The position numbers and the translations under genes are program-made. 64,000 bases of DNA from Ricinus communis (lineage: Eukaryota; Streptophyta; Magnoliopsida; Malpighiales; Euphorbiaceae). Positions 45,300 to 56,658 of this stretch are shown here, one piece after another. Within the stretch, counting starts at the first letter, position 1; each line of letters opens with the position of its first letter. The notes beneath the pieces are model-generated. The model saw only the letters and a list, made by a program, of their open reading frames with translations, ran no database searches and was not told the DNA's origin. Where the stretch lies: positions 18,690,489 through 18,754,488 of the forward strand of contig NC_063259.1 of NCBI RefSeq assembly GCF_019578655.1. The letters are read 5' to 3'.

Positions 45300-45846
45300 A
45301 GCTTAACGTAAAGACATGAAGATCAACTCCGATTTATGTTGAATTCAAGCCCAAACGTAAAGCCCAAGTCCAAGGTTGAATATTCAAAATCAAAATCTAA
45401 GTCAAACTAGGAGTTTTCTTTTAACAAGTCCAAGTTAAAATAGGAGTTTTCTTTTCTTTTAATTCAAAGTTTTATTTATTTAGGAATCTTGGCCACATAT
45501 CCTAGTCATTTTAGGATTAGGATTAATATGCTTTAAACTCTATAAATAGAGCTATGTAATTCGGCAAACATATATCTTTGATTGAATAGAAAACCTTGTT
45601 TTTGCTTAAAGAGTTTGTTTAAGTGTTCTTGAGATTAAAGCTTATTATTTAGGTTTTGATTTCACTTCTACCTTAATTTAATTCTATTAACTTGTTAGTT
45701 TCTAGGATTAATTAAGTTCATCCCATTATAGCTATTGATCTTATTTCTTTATAAATAAGGGTGATAGTTCCGCAAATATCTTTTGGCAAACCTTATAAGT
45801 ATCGATCTTGGCGTGTATCCTTCTCTTCCTTAGAAGGTTTACATCA
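45077..45846 (+). repeat. CRM-like 3' LTR
   Basis: TGATGAAATC...GGTTTACATCA, 770 bp, with 5-bp inverted ends. The pol C-terminal tail is coded in its first 225 bp. CTCTATAAATAGAG at 45538-45551 is the probable TATA box. Followed by the duplication GATAT. Confidence 0.85.
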
Positions 45847-46195
45847 GATATTAATCAAATGCTCGGGACTACCTCAAGATTTTGTAAAGTAAACAATCTA
45901 TCTCATAAGATCGAGGTACGGGGATACTTAAACAAACATATAAGTACTTATTATAAGAATAAGTTTGTTTAACATGACCTATAGAATAGTCCATATAGAA
46001 ATTATCCAAGTGCCTATGAACTAAATACTCTAGTGATAAGTATGTAAGATTTGATTCTTAGAATTGAAATAATTATTATTATTACTTGAGATTATTTTTA
46101 ATCTCCCTTTTCTTTTATGACAGATCATGACCAAAGATGAAATAAAGACTTTATGTGCAATATACCTTCTTAGAAAGAATCCATTGTTGAAGTCA
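45847..46195 (+). repeat. Possible Copia-type LTR, right piece
   Basis: Continuation of the sequence interrupted at 39949 (GATAT shared). It includes GATCGAGGTACGGGGATACT and ATAAGTACTTATTATAAGAA blocks. The right boundary with the next LTR is approximate. Family assignment is tentative. Confidence 0.3.
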
Positions 46196-47679
46196 ATATG
46201 CATTGTGTTACACATGTTTATATGCCCTATTACTTCTATTTTTGTGCATAGTTATCTTATTTTATGCTAGAATCACTTGTGTTTTAGTTCCTTTCATGTT
46301 TCAGGTGATCATTAATGGACATTATCATTATTTGAGGACGATAGGTGCGAATACGGACCAGAATCCATAAAAATTAAACAAAGGCTAGCATTTCAAGGTT
46401 GAGCACGCCCTGGACTCTGGTCGTGCTAAACCATTGACCTTTGATCCTCAAATATGGCCTTTCGGCACGGTTTTCGAGGCCATTACAGTCTCCATCACGG
46501 CCTGTGGTGGCTCAGCACCAGTGAGGGCACGGTCAGGGAGTAGAGGATGAATTTTAGGACTCGAAGGTCTAGCACCGCCTGGACTCTACCCGTGCTAATG
46601 AGCATGGGCTTGACCACGGTCGTGCTGGGACATTTATATAGGCAAATTCAATTTCTTTTGTGGGGGTTCAGTATTCTGACCTTAGATCTCATATACGCAT
46701 GCGAGCCACCTCTTTCCAGACTTCGACGTTCGACTTTGGGAGACCATTTCGCATATTGAAGGACAGATTTCAATGGTTCAAGCATCACATTGAAGATCAA
46801 GAGTGGATTTTAAGGCATTCAAAAGGCAATTCGAGGTTCATTATTCAGATTTGGGGATTTAGGACTGTTCATCTGATTTGAAGAAGAAGGGTGTACATGT
46901 TTCTAATTTTCTCTTCTGCATTTGTTTTTTATTTTGTGTTATTCGTTAGCATGAGTAGCTAAAGCTGTTGAACCCATTGGGGTTCCTTTGTTTGCTGGAT
47001 TGCACTTAATGTTTATGAGATTTTGATTATCAATGCTTGTATTCTTCTTGTTTTCAGTATTAATAAGATATCACATTATTCATGAGACGTTGTGAATTAT
47101 GTCGTTTAGATTGCTTTTTTTAATTGAGAAATTCATTTAGTAGTTGGAAATTTGAATAGCAAGAACTGCTTAATGATCACTTAGAGATAAGGGTAATCAA
47201 CTAGCTGGATTAAGAATTAACCACTCTTAATAGTAGTGGATTAATCTTAAGGCTAATATAAAATCAATCATTAGGAAGAGATTCCATTGTTTAGTTTCTT
47301 AGGCTTAGAAATTCGGTGTTCTCGAGAGGGAACTCGAATTTAATTTAAATTTTTCTCACGGGTAATCACAATTGGTAATCAATCTAATTTATACCTTCAT
47401 TAATATCCAACTAGCTTAGGTCCCACTTGGGTTTGCTTTCTTTCCCTGATTGTTTCACTAAACTTTTGTAGATTGCTTGGCATTTAGTTAATCATTTAGC
47501 TTGTACCTAGTCATAGATTAGTAACTTCGTCACTTTTAATCAAGGTTAGATAACATAAGATGTTGGACTAGTTCTAGGCTCACCCTTTTTCGAGAATACG
47601 ACCTTGATACTTGCCATTAGTGCTAGTCTGCATCGATAGGTTTACTGCCTTAGATTGTAGCTGCATAAATAGCTCATCA
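46196..47679 (+). repeat. LTR (Athila-type, family B), 5' LTR
   Basis: It matches 3197-4677 throughout, including the CACGCCCTGGACTCTGG-type blocks (46405-46640), and ends AGCTCATCA directly before a primer site. The first few bases are diverged, so the start is good to about five bases. Confidence 0.75.
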
Positions 47680-47682
47680 AGT

Positions 47683-47702
47683 TTTTAGCACCGTTGCCGG
47701 GG
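47683..47702 (+). promoter_or_regulatory. Primer-binding site (tRNA-Asp type)
   Basis: TTTTAGCACCGTTGCCGGGG, two or three mismatches to the tRNA-Asp complement, just after the LTR. Confidence 0.7.
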
Positions 47703-47833
47703 AAATTTGTGTGAACTAGAGTGAATTTGTGTTTGTTTTACTCTAGCCATTTTTGGTTTTTTATCTTTTGATTCCTTATTCTTCTATTCATTTATCTGTT
47801 CTTTGGTTGTTGCCTCTTAATTTCAAGTAGTTT

Positions 47834-48194
47834 ATGACTAGGAGCTCTAATATACCCTTGTAGGCCCTCTTGCTGAACCAAAGTGATCCATCCGTCTTTT
47901 GAGGAAGCGTATGCAAGAAGAAGAGGAAGCACAGATAGAGATTAAAGCCCCTGCGAATATACCAGCAAAGATGGGAGACAACAATAACAACCAGGCTGTG
48001 GATGAAAATAGGACTATGTACGAGTTTGCTAGACCTTCTCTTGTAGGGACATAGACGAGTATAATGCGACCACCTGTGGCAGCCAATAACTTCGAGATAA
48101 AGCCGAACGTGATACAAATGGTCCAGAATAGTGTGCAATTTGGGAGACTACCGAGCAAGGACCCAAATGCTCACATAGCTAACTTCTTGGAGAT
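47834..48194 (+). pseudogene. Athila-type gag, N-terminal part
   Basis: The ATG at 47834 gives MTRSSNIPL, then [71 protein letters not shown]. It is homologous to 16617-15907 (MTKSSNPTP, MYEFARPSLEG, VRPAVAADNFKIKPNVV). Stops at positions expected to be Gln or Arg (L* at 47861-47863, GT* at 48053-48055). It breaks at 48194 at a CRM-like LTR end. Confidence 0.8.
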
Positions 48195-49114
48195 TGATAC
48201 GAACTCGAACCGGATACGTTCAAACACCAAGATGAGCAATAGTGAGAAACTCAAACTGATAAACGCTCTCCCTATTTAAGAGGAAGCACCCTTACCAATA
48301 AGTTCGAATTGTTGCCCTAAGATCTAACTTGAAAGTTTTCAATTGATTATGGAACTAACAAACTTAGCAATAGAACTACTAAGCCCTTTAGTTATAAATA
48401 GATGAAGAATGTCCAAACAACCCAAGAAACTAATAAAAAGTTAATTAATTGATCAAACATGTAGATGTGAAACTAAACTAAACAAGTCAATTTAATCTCA
48501 AGAAATTCAAGAGTTAACAATTCAAGGAAAATAAACTTCATTCAAAATGATATATTGATCTAATGACTTTGGCCGAAATACATAGCTCTATTTATAGAGT
48601 CTTGAAATAATTCTAACCCTAAAAAGGACTAAGAGATAAGCAATAAAAAATCAAACCCTAAAAGACTCCTAATGTGCGGCAACCTCCTTTAGAATTTTAA
48701 GAGATAAACCAATCTAGAATAAAACTCCCTAATTACGATAAACAATAAGAAAACAAATAATTATATCTAATCTCTATCTTATAAAGAGATATGTGGATGC
48801 GTCCTTCTAGAAGCTTAATTGGCGGCTGCCTCCTACGGCTAGGTGAGACATCTCATGCTTCTAGAAACCCTAGGAAGACTTGTTGACTTTGATATTTGAT
48901 CTTTGACCTTTGACCTTGTCCTTATTCCATGACTAGAAGCTAAGCTTCATTAGTAGCAATTAATGTTACTATCTTCAAGGCTTTGTCATCATCATCAAAA
49001 ACACCATCATTAGCCATCTTCAAAGCATGCTCCAAGTAAGAATTTAAGGCTTGCTTGAACTTCTTACTCCTTGCTCATGTCATTGGTCCTTCACAGGCTA
49101 GTGGGTCCAAACTA
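48195..49114 (-). repeat. CRM-like LTR fragment (second subfamily)
   Basis: In reverse the sequence encodes GPMT-ARSKKFKQALNSYLEH and ALKMANDG, the same tail that the CRM-like element at 39950-45846 codes in its LTR (GPITRARSKKFKAALCSF). It also has a CTCTATAAATAGAG-type TATA box (reverse of 48588-48601) and ends CGTATCA against the gag at 48194. The beginning of the LTR is missing at about 49114. No matching flanking duplication can be shown. Confidence 0.65.
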
Positions 49115-49119
49115 GTTGA
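49115..49119 (+). other. Target-site duplication GTTGA, left copy
   Basis: GTTGA precedes the LTR at 49120 and recurs at 57805-57809 after the distal LTR end. It bounds the whole reverse tandem complex. Confidence 0.75.
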
Positions 49120-50548
49120 TGATGGTTGCTATATATACAGCTACAATCTAAGGTAGTGTACCTATCGATGTAGTCTAGCACTAATGGCGAGTATCAAGGT
49201 CGTATTCCTCGGGAAAGTGAAAGCCCAGAGTTACTCCTTTATTCTCTGTTATATTAGCCTAAGATGAATGATGAATAATTCCTAAATTAACTAATAGCTA
49301 CTCTAATTTTTGTCTAACTACGGCTACTAGGGAAGGATTAATTCAAGTTAAGGAATAAACCCTTGGGAACTCTTATCTCTAGGGAATGGAAACTAAAGAT
49401 GGAATTGATTGATTAAATTCAATTTTCGTGGGAAAATCTCTACGCAATTAACGCCTTTCTCGAGGACATTAACATCTTAACTTAGATTAATTAGGTTAAA
49501 ATCTCTTCCTAACTCTAATTATCCAAATTAGCATTATGTACCATTTAACACTATTAAGAGTTGTTAATTCTCAATCCGGTAGAACGAACACCCTATCTCT
49601 AAGCGAATTCAATTCTAAGTTGTAAAGGACAATCCAAATCTAAACGTCTTTCTCAAGAACATTCAAATTCCAATAATCATTCAACAAGATATGAAGAACA
49701 AATCAATAAGCACTTCCATTGCAAACCAATATTGAAAATCAATACATTCAATTCAAAAGTTAAGTACAAAAATCCCTAGATAAAGAACCCCAATGGGTTA
49801 ACAAGTTTAGCTAATCATGTTCATTATCAAAACCCACAAGAATTCAATTACAACAATGAGTAAAGATAAAGAAACCCGAATACATCCTTGGATAAGAGTA
49901 AACATCTTCAATTCCTCTTGCCGAATCTTGAATCGATTCTTGTTCCTCTTGCTCGAATTGACACCGATCAACGAACCTCGCCCAATCTTCAATCTTTGAA
50001 GGGAATCCAATTGAAACCTTGGTCCAAGTCTCCTTTTTCCTTGGTTCCAGCTCAGAAAACCCTTAGAGAGAGAGAGAGAGAGAAATGAGTTTGGGATGTT
50101 CTAACCCTCGTTTTTTTGTGTTTCCCTATTTTCTTTCTTTTAATTAATTTGTCCAGCTGCTGCAAACATGACCGTGTTGATGCCCGTGTTGGGAACACGG
50201 CCTGGTGTTGATGCCCGTGTTACTCTCTGTGGTCGTGCTCCTTAACGCATCTTTTTTCCTGTTGTCAAATGCACCCAACACGGCTATTTTTGTGCCCATG
50301 TTGGGAACACGGCCAGTGTTAAAACCAATACGGCCGTGTTCAGCTTTCTTATATGCAAACTCGACTTGTTTCGACAACTGTGACGTCCAATTCTGCTCCA
50401 ATTCTTCCCTTTATCACTCTTTGGCTTCTTTTGGACCTAATGCACATAAAAAGACGCATAGGGTGAGTGTTGGGACCAATTCACATCCAAATGTACATAA
50501 AATCAGCCTTAAAAACCCCATTTAGATGTGTGTATTTTACGCACATCA
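49120..50548 (-). repeat. LTR family A, 3' LTR of the complex
   Basis: In reverse TGATGTGCGTAAAATACACA...AGCAACCATCA, 1429 bp. Contains the CACGG array (50160-50345). An AG microsatellite is at 50066-50083. Confidence 0.85.
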
Positions 50549-50567
50549 AATCACCCCACACTTAGCT
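50549..50567 (-). promoter_or_regulatory. Polypurine tract
   Basis: In reverse GAGCTAAGTGTGGGGTGATT-type sequence directly before the LTR start. Confidence 0.6.
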
Positions 50568-52250
50568 CATTGCTTGTCCTCAAGCAATTAACAACTCTCC
50601 TTACCAAACTGCAGTCAGCAATTCCTTACAGTTTATGCCCCCAGTCCACAACAGATAGTATTCAACACATCTCAAAGGATACTCAATCATAAATCAAATT
50701 GCAAATCATTAACAGAGAATGGAAATAATATTAATGCATGAATAACTTAAATGACAACTCAACACAAACATCACGAACCAATGCCTCACAGGGATCACTC
50801 AAATCACTCAAAGTGTATATTAGGTGAATAACAAATCCCTCAAAGCAAATGCGCAAGACTTGCTCACCATAAGCTTGCTCATAAATCATATCTTTACTAC
50901 TGTGAATAAGTAAATACCAAAATCAAAGGGTCTTTACCAAGGTTGTAATGGGGCTAAGGTAAAGTTACGGAGATTTGGGAAAGAAGTGTGAAAATGCTGG
51001 AATTCGTGCAATAGACAAAAAGAATTAAATGCCTAATATACAAAAAGAATTTTTCACTAAAATCCTTACTTCGTAGAGTAACGCTCGCAAATGCTCTAAA
51101 TCCGATAAAGAGATAAATAATTAAAGAATTTTATTTATTTTCTTCTTCTCTTTCTTTTTTTTTTATAATTTTTTTTTGAATAATAAATTAGCAGCTTATA
51201 AGAACTACTGCATATGTATAGAATAAAAATACAGTTTGGATCGGAGGAAGCATCTAAAGTATCAAAAGGACTTAGTGAATTTACCAACATAGCAACTGGC
51301 ATTTTAATCCCACATAAGGGTGAGCAAATCACAAAAAGAAATTCCAGCATAAGGGTAAAGGAAAGATAAATGTAAAGAATAGTATAATTGAAGTGTCTGG
51401 GTGTAGATTTTGAAGAAAAGGTTAAGGCTCAAAACTGGCTAACTAATGGAAATATAAGGGGGTAGGCTTTTGGCTAAATGTGGTGAATCCTAAATCACCC
51501 AAATCATCTCATGGTATTCATAATATTCATGTAACTTCAACAAGCATTACAAAGCAAGTTCTAGAAGCAAAGTCAAGTACAATGCACACTCAAACAAGAA
51601 ATATAAAGAGCATAAGTATAATAAATGCTCAACTAGCTCAAACTCTCACTTTGAGGTGTGGTATTAGGTGCAATTGGTTCGCAACATCATTAATTGAATC
51701 ATTACTTAAGAAACACATGCATATGATATTATCAACGTTCTAAGTTAAAATTCGACAATTCGAAAAATAATTAAATAACACCGGTTTAACCCGGCAGGGT
51801 TGATATGTAAAACACCATCAATTGTTTTCCAAGGACAATGAACAAAAACAAAAAGTAACTACAATTCTATAAATCAAGTCATCAATCAGCTCAAAAATAT
51901 CATACTCAAGTGCATAAAGACACAGTGTCCTAATATCCTAACAATACACAACACCTAGTGATAGCAATTTCAGATATATCAAAAAAAAATATGAGAGAGT
52001 AGGATTATAAATTTTACCCACAACCACCCCACACTTGAAGAACACACTGTCCTCAGTGTAAAATGTTATGGATACCCCTCATGGAATGCTCAAGTAAGAG
52101 AAACAAAGGCAATGCAATCCAAATGCATGACATGTATATAAGAAATAAAGTAAATAAATGCAAAAATAAAAAAATCTAGGGGACTACCCTGATCGTCCGC
52201 CGAGGTTGGTGTAGTGGAAGTTCAGTGCGTCCTCGGTAGAAGCTACAAAT
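50568..52250 (-). other. 3' noncoding region with ATHILA ORF end remnant
   Basis: The same conserved noncoding blocks as 18708-20238. The second polypurine-like motif is at 52024-52036. At 52188-52250 a short piece matches the very end of the ATHILA ORF (compare 20250-20310), and everything else of that ORF is gone. A purine/T-rich low-complexity tract is at 51138-51180. Confidence 0.6.
52024..52036 (-). promoter_or_regulatory. Second polypurine-tract-like motif
   Basis: In reverse AAGTGTGGGGTGG, about 1.48 kb from the LTR start at 50548. Confidence 0.4.
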
Positions 52251-52423
52251 AATAAAATAAAGAATTAAAATTGAAACTGAAATAAAAATTAAATAAAATA
52301 TGAAAACTAAAACTAATAAAATATTTCAAAACAAAAGGTTAAAATATTAGAAATTAAAGATAAAAAATTGGGGTGCCTCCCAAAAGCGCTTCTTTTTTAT
52401 GTGATGAGTCTTCTTAGCTAGAC
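52251..52423 (-). other. AT-rich spacer with post-integrase block
   Basis: It is A/T-rich. At 52370-52397 the reverse strand reads AAAAAAGAAGCGCTTTTGGG then AGGCACCCC, the block that follows the integrase stop in related elements (27942-27967). Its presence behind the chimeric ORF shows where the deletion of pol ended. Confidence 0.6.
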
Positions 52424-53593
52424 TCATAGTGAAAAGAAAACGGTGGGGATTGATGACCATCCATCCTTCTTCCAAGCAAATGGCTTCAAGTATCCGCTTA
52501 GAGGACTAATTGTCAAATTCCTCTTCCCGACGGTCAAGCAAGCTGCCAGTATGATGGGCAGAACTCGCTCCTCATATATTTGTATGTAGTCATGATGCTC
52601 TAGGGGCTCTTCCAATTTGAAAGATGGAGTTTCACCAATTGGAAGGATCGACGGTTGTGCAATTTCTTTAGAAATGTCGATGGTTTTCTCCAATCCTTGG
52701 CTTGGTTCACTTGCTAGAAGAAACTCGAGCTCCTCCAAGACTTTTTCATTGGATAACTCATGCTCATCTTCCATCATCGAAGGGACTTGTGGAAAATCCA
52801 CCAAAAATTTCTCTAACTGCAACTCAACATCATCAACTGTACGTTCCTGTTGGTAGTCTTTCAAAGGAATCATGTTTGCCTCTTCCTTTTTTGGTTCTAT
52901 CTCCATGTTCAAGGAGTCGTCCTGCACATAAGCATCATCGTCTAACATAATAGATAAACCAGAAAAATTCTCACCTGAATGCAAAGTGACGGCGCTCAAA
53001 TGTTCCTCAAATTCAGTAGCGTTTGGTAGAGTTCCCAATTGTTCTTCAGCTAGTAACTTGAAGATCAAGTCTACTTGATGCTCGATGTTCTCAATCGAGG
53101 CGTGTTGACCTTCAAGTACCCTCTCTGTTTGTTGGAATCTATCCTCAAGACTTGTAAAGAACCTCATCATCAGCTCCTCTAACACTAACTCATCATCTTG
53201 AGTTGAAGGTGCAAGATTAGGCTGTTGATGTGGTTGCTGAGATCTTGGTGGTTCTTGGCCATCTAAACTCCATCCAAAGGGTAAATGAGTGCTCCACTCT
53301 TGATTGTAGGTGCTTCCATACGAGTCATTTAGCCAACTTCCCGTATAATTCACCTGTTCATAGTTATAAGAACAATGAGTAAAATCACTGCACAATGGAC
53401 AATCATTATTCAAATGTAAACCACAACAAAATTCACAAAAAACTTGAGATGAAAGGATAGGAGTGGAGAGTTGATCGGTAGCCCTACAAAATGATTCCAC
53501 TCGAGCTTCTAAAGATGCAAGGGTATCCCAATTTTTAGCACTCTCTTGGTTCCTGATCCCATTTTCCAACGTGTCATACAAAGAGTTTAGCAT
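52424..53593 (-). CDS. Chimeric gag-derived ORF of a non-autonomous Athila element (389 aa, intact)
   Basis: The ATG at 53593 lies about 135 bp after the primer site, and the frame is open for 389 codons. Residues 1-55 (MLNSLYDTLENGIRNQES..., LEARVESFCRATDQ) lead into a CX2CX3HX4C knuckle, CEFCCGLHLNNDC. An aromatic linker (NYTGSWLNDSYGSTYNQEWS) resembles Athila gag after the knuckle. Residues about 130-205 (LEELMMRFFTSLEDRFQQTE, ASIENIEHQVDLIFKLLAEE, QLGTLPN) match the Athila gag C-terminus. Residues about 275-389 (DEHELSNEKVLEELEFLLAS, LPIILAACLTVGK, GYLKPFAWK) match the linker before RT. Capsid, protease, RT, RNase H and integrase are absent. The forward copy at 10381 starts identically. 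It may bind RNA or gag partners; the function is inferred only. Confidence 0.75.
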   Translation of the reverse strand: MLNSLYDTLENGIRNQESAKNWDTLASLEARVESFCRATDQLSTPILSSQVFCEFCCGLHLNNDCPLCSDFTHCSYNYEQVNYTGSWLNDSYGSTYNQEWSTHLPFGWSLDGQEPPRSQQPHQQPNLAPSTQDDELVLEELMMRFFTSLEDRFQQTERVLEGQHASIENIEHQVDLIFKLLAEEQLGTLPNATEFEEHLSAVTLHSGENFSGLSIMLDDDAYVQDDSLNMEIEPKKEEANMIPLKDYQQERTVDDVELQLEKFLVDFPQVPSMMEDEHELSNEKVLEELEFLLASEPSQGLEKTIDISKEIAQPSILPIGETPSFKLEEPLEHHDYIQIYEERVLPIILAACLTVGKRNLTISPLSGYLKPFAWKKDGWSSIPTVFFSL

Positions 53594-53727
53594 TGAACCT
53601 CCTTATCATCCACTACCTGAATCATAAACTTAACTAAATAAATATGTATAAACAAAACAGAAATAAATAAAAATAAAAAAATGGCTAAATTAACAAATAG
53701 CAAATTTCACTATAGTTTTCAAACAGT

Positions 53728-53747
53728 CCCTAGCAACGGTGCCAAAA
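53728..53747 (-). promoter_or_regulatory. Primer-binding site (tRNA-Asp type)
   Basis: In reverse TTTTGGCACCGTTGCTAGGG, two mismatches to the tRNA-Asp complement, just after the LTR end at 53751. Confidence 0.75.
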
Positions 53748-53750
53748 ACT

Positions 53751-56658
53751 TGATGGTTGCTATCTATGGAGCTACAATCTAAGGCAGTGTACCTATCGAT
53801 GCAGTCTAGCACTAATGGCGAGTATCAAGGTCGTATTCCTCGGGAAAGTGAAAGCCCAGAGTTACTCCTTTATTCTTTGTTATATTAGCCTAAAATGAAT
53901 GATGAATAATTCCTAAATTAACTAATAGCTACTCTAATTTTTGTCTAACTACGGCTATGATGGGTGCTACTCGTGTTAGCTACAATCTAAGGCAGTGTAC
54001 CTATCGATGCAGTCTAGCACTAATGGCGAGTATCAAGGTTGTATTCCTCGGGAAAGCGAAAGCCCAGAGTTACTCCTTTGTTCTTTGTTATATTAACCTA
54101 AAATGGATGATGAATAAATTCTAAACTAACTATTAACTACGAGCTAAGTTCCGAGGGAGATGCAGGAGTAATTGATAAGTGAAATAATCAAGACAAGAAG
54201 ATAAACCCAAAGAGAATCTAAACTAGTTGGCAATCAAACAAAAGATAAAGGATCGGTGAGTCTAATTATGCTACCCGTGGATGAATTCTTAACCGAATTC
54301 GGTTTCTCTCTCGAGATAATCGAATTCCTAAACCTAATAACCTAAAGTTGGAATCTCTTCCTAACGATTGATTCTTAAATTAGCATTAAGCTTTAATCCG
54401 CCTATATTAAGCTTTGTTAATTCTTAATCCGGCTAGTTAATTATCCTTATCTCTAAGCGATTATTAACCGCTCTTGTTATTCAAAATTCCAATTGCCAAA
54501 CGGATTTCTCAATCTCATAAAGCAATCTAAACATCACAATTCACAACGTCTCATGAATAATGCATAATCTTATTAATCACCGAAACAAGAAGAATACAAA
54601 ACCAACTCAAACAATCCAACAATATAATATCAAGCCAACATAGTAAAGAAATCCCAATGGATTAAATCAGTCTAGCTAAACATGTTCATATTTAAAACAA
54701 TCTAGGAAATCAATTACAATGAAAGAATAATGAAAATAAAACATGTACACCCTTTTCTCTCGAATTGGATGAACAGCTCCAAACTGGATCTACACTTTGA
54801 TTAATCTCCCAAACTGCCTCTTGAATTGCTCCACTCATCGTTTTTGCACTCGGAATCTTACGATTCGGATTCTTACCACCGCAACTCTCTCGCACTCGAT
54901 TGTGCGAGAACCGAACCCACTAGGGCTCAATGTCACTCTTTTTTCCCTTCCCTCTTAAGAAAAACTCATTTTTCTTATATATTTAACTCGACGGCCGTGT
55001 TCAAGGCCGTGTTGGTCGACTACCAAGTCCAGCCGCACAAACTATGGATCTCACCAAGTAGGGTTTCACCACGGCCGTGTTTCTCCCCGTGTTGTCCACC
55101 ACGGGCCGTGTTGGCCACCACGGGCCGTGCTGAAGGCCGTGGTGGCTACGGAAACCGTGCCCAAAGTGCCAATTTCAAGAATCAAAGCCAATGGTTGAGC
55201 ACGGCCAGAGTCCAAGCCGTGCTCAATGTATGCATTGTGGGCTCTTGTCCGATCTTGATGAATTCTCGTCCGTTTCCGCACGTATTGATCTATAATTGCT
55301 TAAACAACGATGATGGTCCTATAAATGTTCCTGAAATGCAAAAGAACACAAAACACGGGTGATCTGGGAATAAAAGCACAATAATTGCTAAGAACATACG
55401 CAATAATATGCAAGCAAATATGTATAAAACTATGCTTATCAGGCTACTAGGGAAAGATTAATTCAAGTTAAGGAATAAACCCTTAGGAACTCTTATCTCT
55501 AGGGAATGAAAACTAAAGATGGAATTGATTGATTGAATTCAATTTCCATGGGAAAATCTCTACGCAATTAATGCCTTTCTCAAGAACATTAACATCTTAA
55601 CTTAGATTAATTAGGTTGAAATCTCTTCCTAACTCTAACTATCCAAATTAGCATTATGTACCATTTAACACTATTGAGAGTTGTTAATTCTCAATCCGGT
55701 AGAATAAACACCCTATCTCTAGGCGAATTCAATTCTAGGTTGCGAAGGACAATCCAAACCTAAACGTCTTTCTCAAGAACATTCAAATTCCAATAATCAT
55801 TCAACAGGATATAAAGAACAAATCAATAAGCACTTCCATTGCAAACCAATACTAAAAATCAATACATTCAATTCAAAAGTTAAGTACAAAAATTACTAGA
55901 TAAAGAACCCCAATGGGTTAACAAGTTTAGCTAATCATGTTCATTATGAAAACCCACAAGAATTCAATTACAACAATGAGTAAAGATAGAGAAACTCGAA
56001 TACACCCTTGGATAAGAGTAAACAGCTCCAATTCCTCTTGCCTAATCTTGAATCAATTCTTGTTCCTCTTGCTCGAATTGACACCGATCAACGAACCTCG
56101 CCCAATCTTCAATCTTTAAAGGGAATCTAATTGAAACCTTGGTACAAGTCTCCTTTTTCCTCGGTTCTAGCTCAGAAAACCCTTAGAGAGAGAGAGAGAG
56201 AGAAATGAGTTTGGGATGTCCTAACCCTCATTTTTTTGTGTTTCCCCATTTTTTTTTCTTTTAATTAATTTGTCCAGCTGCCACGAACATGGCCGTGTTG
56301 ATGCCCGTGTTGGGAACACGGCCTGGTGTTGATGCCCATGTTATTCTCTGTGGTCGTGCTCCTTAATGCATCTTTTTTCCTATTATCAAATGCATCCAAC
56401 ACGGCCGTTTTTGTGCCCGTGTTGGGAACACGGCCAGTGTTAAAACTAACACGGCCGTGTTCAGCTTCCTTATGCACAAACTCAACTTGTTTCGGCAACT
56501 TTGACGTCCAATTCTTCCCTTTATCACTCTTTGGCTTCTTTTGGACCTAATGCACACAAACAGACGCATAGGGTGAGTGTTGGGACCAATTCACATCCAA
56601 ATGTACATAAAATCAGCCTTAAAAACCCCATTTAGATGTGTGTATTTTACGCACATCA
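53751..56658 (-). repeat. LTR family A, 5' LTR of the complex (split by nested solo LTR)
   Basis: Two pieces, 53751-53957 and 55447-56658, together about 1419 bp, matching 49120-50548. Primer site on one side and polypurine tract on the other (56659-56677) make it a shared LTR of tandem copies. The break is exactly where GGCTA is duplicated. Confidence 0.85.
53953..55446 (-). mobile_element. Nested solo LTR (family C) with GGCTA duplication
   Basis: The LTR at 53958-55441 (1484 bp) reads in reverse TGATAAGCATAGTTTTATAC...GTAGCACCCATCA. GGCTA is at 53953-53957 and 55442-55446. The uninterrupted target ACGGCTACTAGGG is seen at about 49330. No internal sequence remains, so it is a solo LTR from LTR-LTR recombination. 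CACGGGCCGTG blocks lie at 54990-55220. Confidence 0.9.

Larger units (their letters stand above)
39950..45846 (+). mobile_element. CRM-like chromovirus-lineage LTR retrotransposon, nearly complete
   Basis: 5' LTR part (39950-40355), gag, pol, polypurine tract and 3' LTR (45077-45846). The flanking 5-bp duplication is GATAT (39945-39949 and 45847-45851). Pol motifs match the CRM/Beetle group, and the coding region runs through the polypurine tract into the 3' LTR, a CRM-group trait. It is inserted in a possible Copia-type LTR. The 5' LTR lacks its last about 355 bp and the primer site is gone. Confidence 0.8.

Noticed and set aside
52424..53593. The 389-codon ORF as a host gene
   Set aside because: Gag-type knuckle, coiled region and position between primer site and polypurine tract place it in a retroelement.
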